Shown here: one piece after another, positions 1 through 6,596 of the stretch
How positions within the stretch are numbered: the stretch's first letter is position 1
How the letters are laid out: each line of letters begins with the position of its first letter
NCBI GenBank assembly: GCA_035518875.1
Contig: DATIXD010000365.1
Coordinates: 1-6,596 of the forward strand
DNA from: DATIXD01 sp035518875
Lineage (GTDB): Bacteria > Pseudomonadota > Gammaproteobacteria > Methylococcales > Methylococcaceae
Direction of reading: 5' to 3'
Length of the DNA stretch: 6,596 nucleotides
Program-made: the position numbers and the translations under genes
The notes under the pieces: model-generated
Databases searched by the model: none
What the model was told of the DNA's origin: nothing
What the model saw: only the letters and a program-made list of their open reading frames with translations

Positions 1-2750
1 ATCGGCTCGCCGCTCGCCATCGCCGATTGCCATTTCGCCACCACTCGCTTGCGGTCCTCCGGATGCACCGCCTCCTGCCATCCCGACCCCGCCGCCTGCT
101 CCACCGTCATTCCCGTATATTCCACCCAGCCTTTGTTTACGAACGTGCGATTGCCGTCCGGTTGCGCCACAAACGCCATCGCCGGTATCGATTCAATCGC
201 CTCCCGAAACTTCTCTTCCTGCGCCCGCAATTGCGCCACACGCAGCCGATAAATTCCATACAGTAGCGCCAGGAACGCTGCCACACACAGCGCGCGGAAC
301 CAGTTCGTCCTGTAGAAAGGGGCCAAAACTCTGATCTGGACGCTCGCGCCAGTTGTGTTCCATATTCCATGGCTGTCGCTGCCTTGCACGCGAAAAAGGT
401 ACTGACCTGGTGCCAGGTTACTGTAAGCCGCATACCTATGGCTGCTATCAGTTTCGTTCCATTTGCTCTCCAGTCCTTCGAGTCTGTACCGATAGCGGTT
501 GCGTTCCGGATCGGAGTAGCTCGGCGCGGAGAACTCAAACGAAAAGATGCTTCGCTCCGGTAAGGTGAGAACCCGGGTGGACCAGATCGGTTGCTTGAGC
601 GGTCCCGTGCCGACCTGGACTGAAACTCCGAACAGTCGGAAATCGGTCAGTATGACCGGTAGGACTGGTGAAGGATCGACAGCTTGGCTTGGGAAGAAGG
701 TCACCAGTCCGCTGTAAGTGCCGAAGAACATTTTCCCGGTGCGACTTTTTGAGGCCACAACCAGGGGGGTGAACAGATCCGTGGGTAGGCCGTCGGAAAG
801 ATGGTAGTTGGTAAATGTCAGGCTGCGCGGATTGAAACGGGCAAGCCCGGCGCTGGTGCTTAACCAAAGGTAGCCGTGCTCGTCCTCCAGGACGCCGAAG
901 ACGGCATCGCTCGGTAGACCGTCGTTCACGTGATATGAGGTGAACGATTGGCTGGTAGGATCGAATTTGTTCAGTCCGCTGTAGGTGGCAGCCCAGAGCG
1001 TGCCCGCACGATCGATATAGACCGAATTCACGCGATTGCTACTGAGGCTGTGGGCATCGCCGGACTTGTTTTGATAAACGGTAAAGCGACCAGTCTGGGG
1101 ATCAAACCGATGGACGCCGAAGCCAAAGCTACCTAGCCACAATGCACCCTGCGAGTCTTCGGCGATGGAATGGTATCGGACCAAGCCCGCCACTTCGGCC
1201 CGGTAAAATTGAAATTGCTGTCTCTCCGTGTCGAACCGATTGAGCCCATCGTTGGTGGCAGCCCACAACGTTCCTCGGTGATCGACAAACAAGCAGGCGA
1301 TGTAGCCCTCACTTAGGCTATTAGGATCAGAGGGAACGTGACGATAGGTCCGGGTCTGCCCACTCTGAGGATCGAAGCGTTCGAGACCGCTCCCCCGGCT
1401 GCCGAACCAAAGGTTTCCATTGCGGTCTTCCACAATGGAGCGGACGCCTGTCTTAAACGGCTCGACGAGACCACGTGCGCCGGACTCATATCGGATGACC
1501 TCTCCTGTCCGTTGGTCAATTCGGTTCAGCCCGCGCTCGGTTCCAACCCAGAGAGTTCCGTGACTGTCTTCATAAGCCGATATTACAAAGTCATCGATGA
1601 GACTATTAGCATTGCCGGATTGGTGGCGGTAGTTTCGAAATATCGAGGGACTGGAGCTAAAACGGTCAACGTATCCACCCTCCGTGCTGACCCAAAAGCT
1701 GCCTGCATGATCAGTGAACAGCGCGGCTACGTTATCGTTGCTCAGGCTGTCTGAATGGTTAGGGTCAGTCCGATATTGAACGGCGTGTCGCCGATCGCGG
1801 TCAAGTTTTAAGATACCTTGTCCATCCGTGCCGAGCCACAGTGCACCTTCGTCATCCTGCAAAACGGCAACCACGCCGTAGGTTACGTTTCTCTTCGACA
1901 CGAGTGAGCGGAAGGAATAGACCGTCACATTCCCGGTCACCGGGTCAATGGAAGCCAAGCCGCCTCCCAAAGACGACCCCTGCCAGAGCAGACCCGCATG
2001 GTCCTCAAGAAGACTTGTCGAAACACTGGCGCCTTTGATCCCTTCTCGCTGCCACAAGATATGCCGCGTAACCTTGCCCGTGCGGCGGTCGAAAATATCT
2101 AGGCCTTTCGCATTGGCCACCCAGAATGTACCGTTCCGCGATTCGAGGGTGGATCGCACCAGGTTCGAGGCGATGCTGGAATTGTCACCCTGCTCATGTT
2201 GGTAGCAAGTGACCTTCGATGTCTTCGGGTCGAGGCGCTTTAGTCCGGATTCAGTTGCAAGCCAGAAAATTCCTTCCCGATCCTCGCTGATTTGGAACAC
2301 AGGCCCTAAGGCTCCACAGGGGTCGCCGGCTGGAGCCCGGTATTGCTGAATCTTCCCTGTGGAAGGATCGTATCGGTCCAAGGAAACATCGAAGCCGATC
2401 CACAACCTCCCCAACCGGTCCTTATAGAGTGTGTAAACATAAACGCCACCCGCCCCACGTGGATCCGGGGAGTCGGACGGAAAGCGAATGAACCGGTAAC
2501 CGTCGTAGCGCCAGAGGCCTTCACGCTTGCCGAACCACAGGAAGCCCTGATCATCTTGTATGATGTTTCGCACGACCGATCGAGATAATTCCGAGGGAAG
2601 GCTGAAGAAGAGGATGGGGGCTCCGGCCACAATGGGCACCTGCGCAAGCTGGACTTTCGGCGGTGACGCACTCCATGCCCCTTCCTGGGCCAGCAGTATC
2701 ATCGCTGCTAGCAACACGATCGGTGAAGCCAGCAGGGTTCTCTTGCACAT
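1..2750 (-). CDS. Two-component-regulator-propeller sensor protein with Y_Y_Y and PAS domains, C-terminus beyond the window
   Basis: This is a membrane-bound sensor, probably a histidine kinase. The frame is open from ATG at 2750 through 916 codons to the left edge, so the C-terminus is missing. Residues 1-28 look like a Sec signal peptide (MCKR, then a hydrophobic run). Residues about 58-692 hold 14 Reg_prop blades, with cores such as LWFG (71), LWIG (116), FWLA (162), LWLG (304), LWVG (400), LWAA (495 and 584) and LWLS (628), i.e. two seven-bladed propellers. A Y_Y_Y domain follows at about 740-808 (RYRYRLEGLESKWNE, then NLAPGQYLFRVQG). A membrane helix lies at about 817-836, then a short charged linker and a PAS domain from about 847 (FVNKGWVEYTGM, HPEDR). 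Such proteins sense a periplasmic ligand and signal inward; the ligand is unknown. The kinase or other output domain is not visible, so 'kinase' is inferred from the family. The start is supported by GGAGG nine bases upstream. The gene lies 141 bases downstream of the co-directional receptor gene. Confidence 0.93.
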   Translation of the reverse strand, partial: MCKRTLLASPIVLLAAMILLAQEGAWSASPPKVQLAQVPIVAGAPILFFSLPSELSRSVVRNIIQDDQGFLWFGKREGLWRYDGYRFIRFPSDSPDPRGAGGVYVYTLYKDRLGRLWIGFDVSLDRYDPSTGKIQQYRAPAGDPCGALGPVFQISEDREGIFWLATESGLKRLDPKTSKVTCYQHEQGDNSSIASNLVRSTLESRNGTFWVANAKGLDIFDRRTGKVTRHILWQREGIKGASVSTSLLEDHAGLLWQGSSLGGGLASIDPVTGNVTVYSFRSLVSKRNVTYGVVAVLQDDEGALWLGTDGQGILKLDRDRRHAVQYRTDPNHSDSLSNDNVAALFTDHAGSFWVSTEGGYVDRFSSSPSIFRNYRHQSGNANSLIDDFVISAYEDSHGTLWVGTERGLNRIDQRTGEVIRYESGARGLVEPFKTGVRSIVEDRNGNLWFGSRGSGLERFDPQSGQTRTYRHVPSDPNSLSEGYIACLFVDHRGTLWAATNDGLNRFDTERQQFQFYRAEVAGLVRYHSIAEDSQGALWLGSFGFGVHRFDPQTGRFTVYQNKSGDAHSLSSNRVNSVYIDRAGTLWAATYSGLNKFDPTSQSFTSYHVNDGLPSDAVFGVLEDEHGYLWLSTSAGLARFNPRSLTFTNYHLSDGLPTDLFTPLVVASKSRTGKMFFGTYSGLVTFFPSQAVDPSPVLPVILTDFRLFGVSVQVGTGPLKQPIWSTRVLTLPERSIFSFEFSAPSYSDPERNRYRYRLEGLESKWNETDSSHRYAAYSNLAPGQYLFRVQGSDSHGIWNTTGASVQIRVLAPFYRTNWFRALCVAAFLALLYGIYRLRVAQLRAQEEKFREAIESIPAMAFVAQPDGNRTFVNKGWVEYTGMTVEQAAGSGWQEAVHPEDRKRVVAKWQSAMASGEP
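675..2579 (-). repeat. Fourteen degenerate propeller-blade repeats inside the sensor gene
   Basis: These are protein-level tandem repeats of about 42-50 residues, from about residue 58 to residue 692 of the sensor. Most units run V-x(4)-D-x-x-G-x-[LF]-W-[ILVFA]-[GAS], then G-L-x-[RK]-[FL]-[DN] and often a T-G-x-[VIF] turn. Blades 6, 7, 9 and 11 end in a linker ending in SL plus a polar run (for example SDPNSLSEGY and GDAHSLSSNR) before the next blade. Fourteen units fit two seven-bladed propellers, as in the periplasmic half of Bacteroidota hybrid two-component sensors. The last unit has lost the core tryptophan (MFFG at 674-677), which is common where the array ends. At the DNA level the repeats are well diverged; the longest match I noticed is the 12 bases TGGGCTGCCACC in blades 10 and 12. 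They are old duplications rather than a DNA repeat. Confidence 0.85.
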
Positions 2751-2759
2751 TCTGCCTGC

Positions 2760-2764
2760 CCTCC
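2760..2764 (-). promoter_or_regulatory. Ribosome binding site of the sensor gene
   Basis: Read on the minus strand, GGAGG stands nine bases before the ATG at 2750. It is a strong Shine-Dalgarno match and is the main reason for choosing that start. It shows the sensor can be translated on its own even if it is transcribed from the receptor's promoter. Confidence 0.7.
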
Positions 2765-2891
2765 AGAGAGGTATTCTAGCGCAGGCCATAATTTGCCGGA
2801 GTTGTTGATCGTTCAAGCGCCCGATTCTCGATTCAGGTAGTCGGAATCCAACGGATCATACCTTCACCCTGCGTTGAATCCCCGGATCAAA

Positions 2892-5800
2892 TCAAAAAAT
2901 GAGCTTCAGCCCAAACTGCACGTTGCGCGCCGAGCTGATGGTCGATGTGACAACCCCGCCTGACGCCGTGTCGATGTTGGTGTCCGGCGCCGAGAAACTC
3001 GGGGTATTGGTCAAGTTGAATGCCTCGACTCGGAATTGCAGGAGCAGGCGGTTCGTGATCTCGAAATGCTTGAACAGGGAAAGGTCCAGGTTCTTGAAAC
3101 GGTCTTCGCGTAGTATGTTCCCTCCGGAATTGCCATACGTGTAAGCCGCCGGTAGTGTGAACGCCGTCTTGTCGAACCATCGCGCGATCGTCGGATTGCT
3201 GAGTTTGCCGGATCCGAGGCGCATCGGCCTTTGGCCTCCCACTCCAGTGTTCGCCACATCGCGGGAAATGGTTGGCGTGAAAGGCCGTCCGCTGCGCAGC
3301 ACCACGATGCCCTGCAACTGCCAGCCGCCTAGCGCGAAATTAGCCAAGCGGTTGGAGTGCCCAAGCAGCTTCTTGCCTCTGCCGACCGGCAGCTCGTAAC
3401 CTGCGCTGACTGTCAGGTTTTGCGGAATATCGAAGGCGGTGGGAGCACGCTCGTACGCATCGTTCCCGCCCGCTGCAGGAACGTTCGATGTGGCGATACT
3501 CTTCGACCAGGTGTACGAGATCAGCGACCACCAGCCGCCCCCGAATCGCTTTTCGAATTTTGCCTGGAGGGCATGGTAGATGGACGACGCATCCTGGCCG
3601 TTGTAGGTGAGCGTTCCGAACGTAGGGTATGGCCTTCGGGCTTGGATCGGGCCAGGCCCCGGCAGCGGGATGTTGATCGGGTTGGCATCGTACAGGTGGG
3701 TGCCTTTGTTGCCCACATAATTGACTTCCAGGGCTGAATCAGTCCCAAGCATTCGCTGCACGCCGAAACTCCAGTGCTGGTCGTAGGGCATGGGCATGTG
3801 TGGATACCCGCCGGCCAAGGTAGGCGCGGTCGAAGCACCGCCGATCGGGCGGCCCACAAAGAAAGTTGCCATGTTGCGCAGGCCGTCATTGAACACGGTC
3901 TCGTTGAGCGTGTAGGGAACCATGTTGTGATTTACACGGTTCACGCTGCTTTCCACTTCGTAAAAGATACCGTACCCTCCGCGCAGAACGGTGTTGTCGT
4001 CGAAGGGGCGCCAAGCGAAGCCGAAGCGCGGAGCGAACTGTGTCTTATCTGTCGAAGTGCAATTCTCGGCCAGCCCTGCCTGGCTGCAGGTCTGGACGAG
4101 ATTGCCCAGCAAAGAGTATGCCGTAGGGGCCGCGAACTGCGCATTCAGATTCACCGCCTGCACCGCGATCGGCTTTGACGAATTCGGTAGAATCGTTCCC
4201 ACCTGCCCCTTGTAGCCGCTGAGCCAGGGCGAGTATTCGTAACGCAAACCGATATTCAACATCAGTCGGTCACTTATTTTGAGGTCATCCTGGCCATAGA
4301 AGTGCCAGTAGGTGGCATAGCCGCCGAACCAATCGGCGGGAAAATTTCGCCGGACTGAAAACGGGATCCCGAGCATGAAGTCGGCGAACGCGTCTCCAGT
4401 TCCAGCGGGGCTTGCCGGATTCTGCGTGATGCTTCCGTTGAAGGTCCACAGCCCTACGTATATGCCGCTATCCGTGAACAGCGGGACCCAGCGGCGGATT
4501 TGGCCTCCAAGTTTGAAAATATTCCGGCCCTTGATCCAGGTGAGATTATCGCTGTACTCCCACACCTTGAGATCCTGCGTTTTGGGTCGCTGATCGAAAC
4601 CAGAACCCCCGAGCGATGCGTATCCGCTCCACGAAAAGTCAGGGAACGACCCTGTGACGCCGGGCCGATGTCCGGTATCCTCGAATCCAGGGATCCCCGT
4701 CTGCGCGTAGAAATCCGTGCCCTGGAGAAACGCGGCAAGATCAATGGCATTGGCCAGGTAACTGAATCGGAATTCATTGATGAGCGTCGGCTTCGGATTG
4801 CTGATGAGGGCCGCCGCCAGGTTATGCCCGCGTGTGTTCAGCGAGGCGTAACCGAGCGAAGGCATAGCGTTAGGATCATTCTCCTGGTAATTGATGAAGC
4901 TATAGCGCACGAAGACGTGCTGCCTGGCGGTGATCGTCTGGTCGATGCGCGCCGTGACTTGGTCCTGATTCAGGACCGTGGTCGGAGCGAAAATCGCGCG
5001 GTCACCTGCGTTCGGGTCGGGCAAGTACTGGGTAAAGAACTGCGCCTGCGGTGAAAGGCGAGATGGCGGAATGCGATTTCCCGGAAACGGCGCCCCGGTG
5101 GTCGGGTCGTAGATTGTGTTCAGCCCCGGTGCGCTGAAGTCGCCAGACTTTTGGGCAGGTGTGGGCACCCGACTGTTAAAGACCGTGCCGGCGCGCTGCC
5201 GCATGGCCTCATAGTTCACGAAGAAGAACGTCCGGTTCTTCCCGTCATAGAGCTTCGGGATGCTCAGCGGCCCGCCAACCCCGCCGCCAAACTGATTGCG
5301 TTTGAGGACTTCACGCTGCAGGGCGAAAAAATCGCGGGCATCCAGTTTGTCATTGCGCAGAAACTCGAACAATACGCCCTGGATCTCGTTCGTCCCGCTC
5401 TTGGTTGTGGCATTCAGGACGCCGCCCGAGTTGCGGTACTCGGCGCTGTATTCGCTCTGTTGAACCTGCAATTCCTGGAGCGCGTCGACCGAGGTCTGAA
5501 TCAGTGTTCCGCCCTGGTGATGGTCGGTCGTATCGACGCCGTCCAGGTAGAACGAGGTTTGCGTCCCCGACACGCCGCTGATGGCAGTACCCGATTGGTA
5601 ATTGGCGCGAATCCGCAACAAGTTTCCGCTGCCGGGAAGGAGGGTCACGCCTGGCGACAACCGCGCCAGTTCGTAATAGCTGCGTCCGTTCAAGGGCAGG
5701 TTGACGATTTGCTTATTGGTGATCTCCTGCCCAACAGTTCCCGATTCCGTGTTCAGCAGCGGCCCGGACGCCGTGACCTCGACCACGGTCGATCTGTCGC

Positions 5801-6170
5801 CGATTTTGAGTTCCACTTTGATACGCGCTGAGTGGCCGATGATTACCTCGACATCGTTGACGACGGCGCTCTCGAATCCATTAGCGCTGATCACGATCTG
5901 GTATATTCCTGGATTTACCGGGGTCAGCGCGAAGTCACCGGTCATGCCAGTCGTCAATGTTTCGACCTGGTTAGTGGCAACATTTGTAATCCGTACTGTG
6001 GCGTTCGGCACAACGGAGTGGTCCGGGTCGAACACGGTGCCCACAATACGGCCTGCCTGTACCTGGGCAAACACACCTGAGGCGGCGATGAGAGCTAGCC
6101 CGAAAAGGATAAAGCGTCTCACGCCCTGGGCTGATCTTTCGCAGTCCGAGCCCATTGCTGAGATTTTCAT
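2892..6170 (-). CDS. Oar-like TonB-dependent outer-membrane receptor with N-terminal carboxypeptidase-regulatory-like domain
   Basis: This is a complete 1,092-residue outer-membrane receptor, normal length for the acidobacterial Oar-like family. It would import a large or scarce solute across the outer membrane using energy from TonB-ExbBD. The signal peptide covers residues 1-35 (basic RR, hydrophobic run, likely cleavage after GVFA). Residues about 38-122 form a carboxypeptidase-regulatory-like beta-sandwich (GRIVGTVFDPDHSVVPNATV). A possible TonB box, TVVEVTA, is at 128-134. The plug spans about 139-260 (IVNLPLNGRSYYELARLSPG, then FYLDGVDTTDHHQGG, YSAEYRNSGGVLNATTKSGT). The beta-barrel fills the rest and ends in VQFGLKLIF, the terminal aromatic residue expected for an outer-membrane barrel. 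The ATG at 6170 has only a G-rich stretch (GGGGG, six bases upstream) as ribosome site; the in-frame ATG at codon 6 is no better and would still leave the signal peptide intact. The substrate cannot be deduced. The sensor gene follows in the same direction, and a truncated second receptor lies divergently upstream. Confidence 0.95.
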   Translation of the reverse strand: MKISAMGSDCERSAQGVRRFILFGLALIAASGVFAQVQAGRIVGTVFDPDHSVVPNATVRITNVATNQVETLTTGMTGDFALTPVNPGIYQIVISANGFESAVVNDVEVIIGHSARIKVELKIGDRSTVVEVTASGPLLNTESGTVGQEITNKQIVNLPLNGRSYYELARLSPGVTLLPGSGNLLRIRANYQSGTAISGVSGTQTSFYLDGVDTTDHHQGGTLIQTSVDALQELQVQQSEYSAEYRNSGGVLNATTKSGTNEIQGVLFEFLRNDKLDARDFFALQREVLKRNQFGGGVGGPLSIPKLYDGKNRTFFFVNYEAMRQRAGTVFNSRVPTPAQKSGDFSAPGLNTIYDPTTGAPFPGNRIPPSRLSPQAQFFTQYLPDPNAGDRAIFAPTTVLNQDQVTARIDQTITARQHVFVRYSFINYQENDPNAMPSLGYASLNTRGHNLAAALISNPKPTLINEFRFSYLANAIDLAAFLQGTDFYAQTGIPGFEDTGHRPGVTGSFPDFSWSGYASLGGSGFDQRPKTQDLKVWEYSDNLTWIKGRNIFKLGGQIRRWVPLFTDSGIYVGLWTFNGSITQNPASPAGTGDAFADFMLGIPFSVRRNFPADWFGGYATYWHFYGQDDLKISDRLMLNIGLRYEYSPWLSGYKGQVGTILPNSSKPIAVQAVNLNAQFAAPTAYSLLGNLVQTCSQAGLAENCTSTDKTQFAPRFGFAWRPFDDNTVLRGGYGIFYEVESSVNRVNHNMVPYTLNETVFNDGLRNMATFFVGRPIGGASTAPTLAGGYPHMPMPYDQHWSFGVQRMLGTDSALEVNYVGNKGTHLYDANPINIPLPGPGPIQARRPYPTFGTLTYNGQDASSIYHALQAKFEKRFGGGWWSLISYTWSKSIATSNVPAAGGNDAYERAPTAFDIPQNLTVSAGYELPVGRGKKLLGHSNRLANFALGGWQLQGIVVLRSGRPFTPTISRDVANTGVGGQRPMRLGSGKLSNPTIARWFDKTAFTLPAAYTYGNSGGNILREDRFKNLDLSLFKHFEITNRLLLQFRVEAFNLTNTPSFSAPDTNIDTASGGVVTSTISSARNVQFGLKLIF

Positions 6171-6231
6171 TTCGGCCCCCAGCTTCGAGGCAATCTATCA
6201 CAGGTCGCCAACTCTTGATTCTCCAGGGCGG
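6171..6231. other. Gap between the receptor start and the divergent receptor remnant
   Basis: This short stretch must carry the translation signals, and probably part of the promoter, of the receptor gene that starts at 6170. I see only a G-rich run next to that start and no convincing -35/-10 pair, so the promoter may extend into the remnant to its right. Nothing resembles an operator palindrome or an insertion-sequence end. Confidence 0.4.
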
Positions 6232-6596
6232 ATGGTCCTAGAACTTTTTCTGCACAAGCCGCTCGGCACGGCCAAGCACCAATTCCGCCCACCTGTGCCT
6301 GCCACCGCGCAAGGCAATCTCGGACGCAACGCCCTCCGCGGCTTCGCCGCCACCCAGTGGGACTTGACCCTGCGCCGCCAGTTCCACCTTACCGAACACG
6401 TTTCTCTTCAGGCGCGAAGCGATTTCTTCAACATCCTGAACCACCCCAACTTCGGCAGCCCCATCAACTACCTCACCTCACCCCAGTTCGGCCACTCCAC
6501 CCAGATGCTGAACAGCTACCTGGGCTCCGGCGGCCAAAGTGGCGGCCTCAACCCGCTCTATCAAATCGGCGGCCCGCGTTCCATCCAACTGGCGCT
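6232..6596 (+). pseudogene. C-terminal remnant of a second Oar-like TonB-dependent receptor, 5'-truncated and running off the window
   Basis: From about 6283 to the right edge the plus strand encodes the end of an Oar-like receptor barrel: GNLGRNALRGF, WDLTLRRQFHLTEHVSLQAR, DFFNILNHPNFGSPINYL, and near the edge NPLYQIGGPRSIQLAL, which in this family is followed by only a few residues before the stop. Full-length members have about 1,000-1,200 residues; here about 100 remain. The first in-frame ATG is at 6232, but the residues between it and about 6283 do not look like receptor sequence, and the other plus frames there show no missing barrel. This is therefore a 5' deletion or recombination remnant rather than a simple frameshift. 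No signal peptide, plug or TonB box is present, so it cannot work as a receptor. The remaining codons carry no stop and mostly end in C or G, so decay is recent or slight. It is homologous to the neighbouring receptor's C-terminus but clearly of another subfamily. An expressed small protein from 6232 is possible but unlikely. Confidence 0.72.

Noticed and set aside
985..1270. Shared 12-base string TGGGCTGCCACC in two sensor blades as a recent DNA duplication
   Set aside because: The match covers only the conserved W-A-A-T core of blades 10 and 12; the flanking codons differ freely, so it reflects protein constraint on old repeats.
1..2750. The idea that this region is a decayed, frameshifted pseudogene, because the other frames hold only short ORFs
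   Set aside because: Translating the minus strand from ATG 2750 gives 916 codons with no stop, and the frame at the left edge matches the start exactly, so there is no net frameshift.
2773..2778. TAGAAT on the minus strand as a -10 box for the sensor gene
   Set aside because: It matches five of six -10 bases, but no -35 element lies at the right distance, and a start from it would leave only about 15 bases before the ATG.
2830..2848. Inverted repeat GATTC/GAATC between receptor and sensor as a possible terminator
   Set aside because: It has only a five-base stem, an AT-rich weak pairing and no following run of T on the minus strand, so it is not a convincing intrinsic terminator.
4500..5054. 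A 184-codon open frame on the plus strand, opposite the receptor barrel
   Set aside because: The same reasoning applies: it mirrors the receptor's coding frame, has no recognisable domain and shows no ribosome site that would favour it.
5151..5831. A 226-codon open frame on the plus strand, opposite the receptor gene
   Set aside because: It lies wholly antisense to well-conserved receptor plug and regulatory-domain sequence, and its translation resembles no known protein. Long antisense frames are expected opposite a GC-biased gene.
6084..6119. Twin arginine in the receptor's signal peptide (GVRRFILFG) as a Tat signal
   Set aside because: The residue before the pair is V rather than S or T, the core is strongly hydrophobic, and TonB-dependent receptors are exported by Sec, so an ordinary Sec peptide fits better.

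Overview
The window looks like a stretch of an Acidobacteriota chromosome, most likely from the Solibacter/Bryobacter group. This rests on two protein styles rather than on any marker gene. One is a roughly 1,090-residue Oar-like TonB-dependent receptor with an N-terminal carboxypeptidase-regulatory-like domain and the plug wording NLPLNGR. The other is a very large beta-propeller sensor protein carrying a PAS domain. Both are greatly expanded in that group. The base composition is moderately GC-rich.

Layout. Bases 1-2750 (minus strand) are one uninterrupted reading frame of 916 codons that runs off the left edge. It encodes a signal peptide, 14 propeller blades (two seven-bladed Reg_prop propellers), a Y_Y_Y domain, one membrane helix and the start of a PAS domain, so it is the sensor half of a transmembrane signalling protein. 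The catalytic output domain lies outside the window. Bases 2751-2891 are a short gap with a good ribosome binding site but no convincing terminator. Bases 2892-6170 (minus strand) are a complete TonB-dependent receptor gene. Bases 6171 to about 6231 hold the receptor's upstream region. From about 6232 to the right edge, on the plus strand and pointing away, is the C-terminal tail of a second, different Oar-like receptor that has lost almost all of its 5' part.

How the parts may work together. The receptor and the sensor are co-directional, receptor first, 141 bases apart. This resembles the pairing of outer-membrane importers with propeller-type sensors in Bacteroidota glycan-uptake loci: the receptor would bring a ligand into the periplasm and the sensor would detect it there. 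That is an inference from arrangement and family. Neither protein's ligand can be read from the sequence, and no enzyme gene is present to suggest one.

The observations most worth a second look are the receptor-sensor pairing, an abrupt change in codon choice inside the sensor gene at the membrane-helix boundary, and the truncated second receptor beside the first receptor's promoter region. I found no RNA gene, CRISPR array, insertion sequence or clearly new system.
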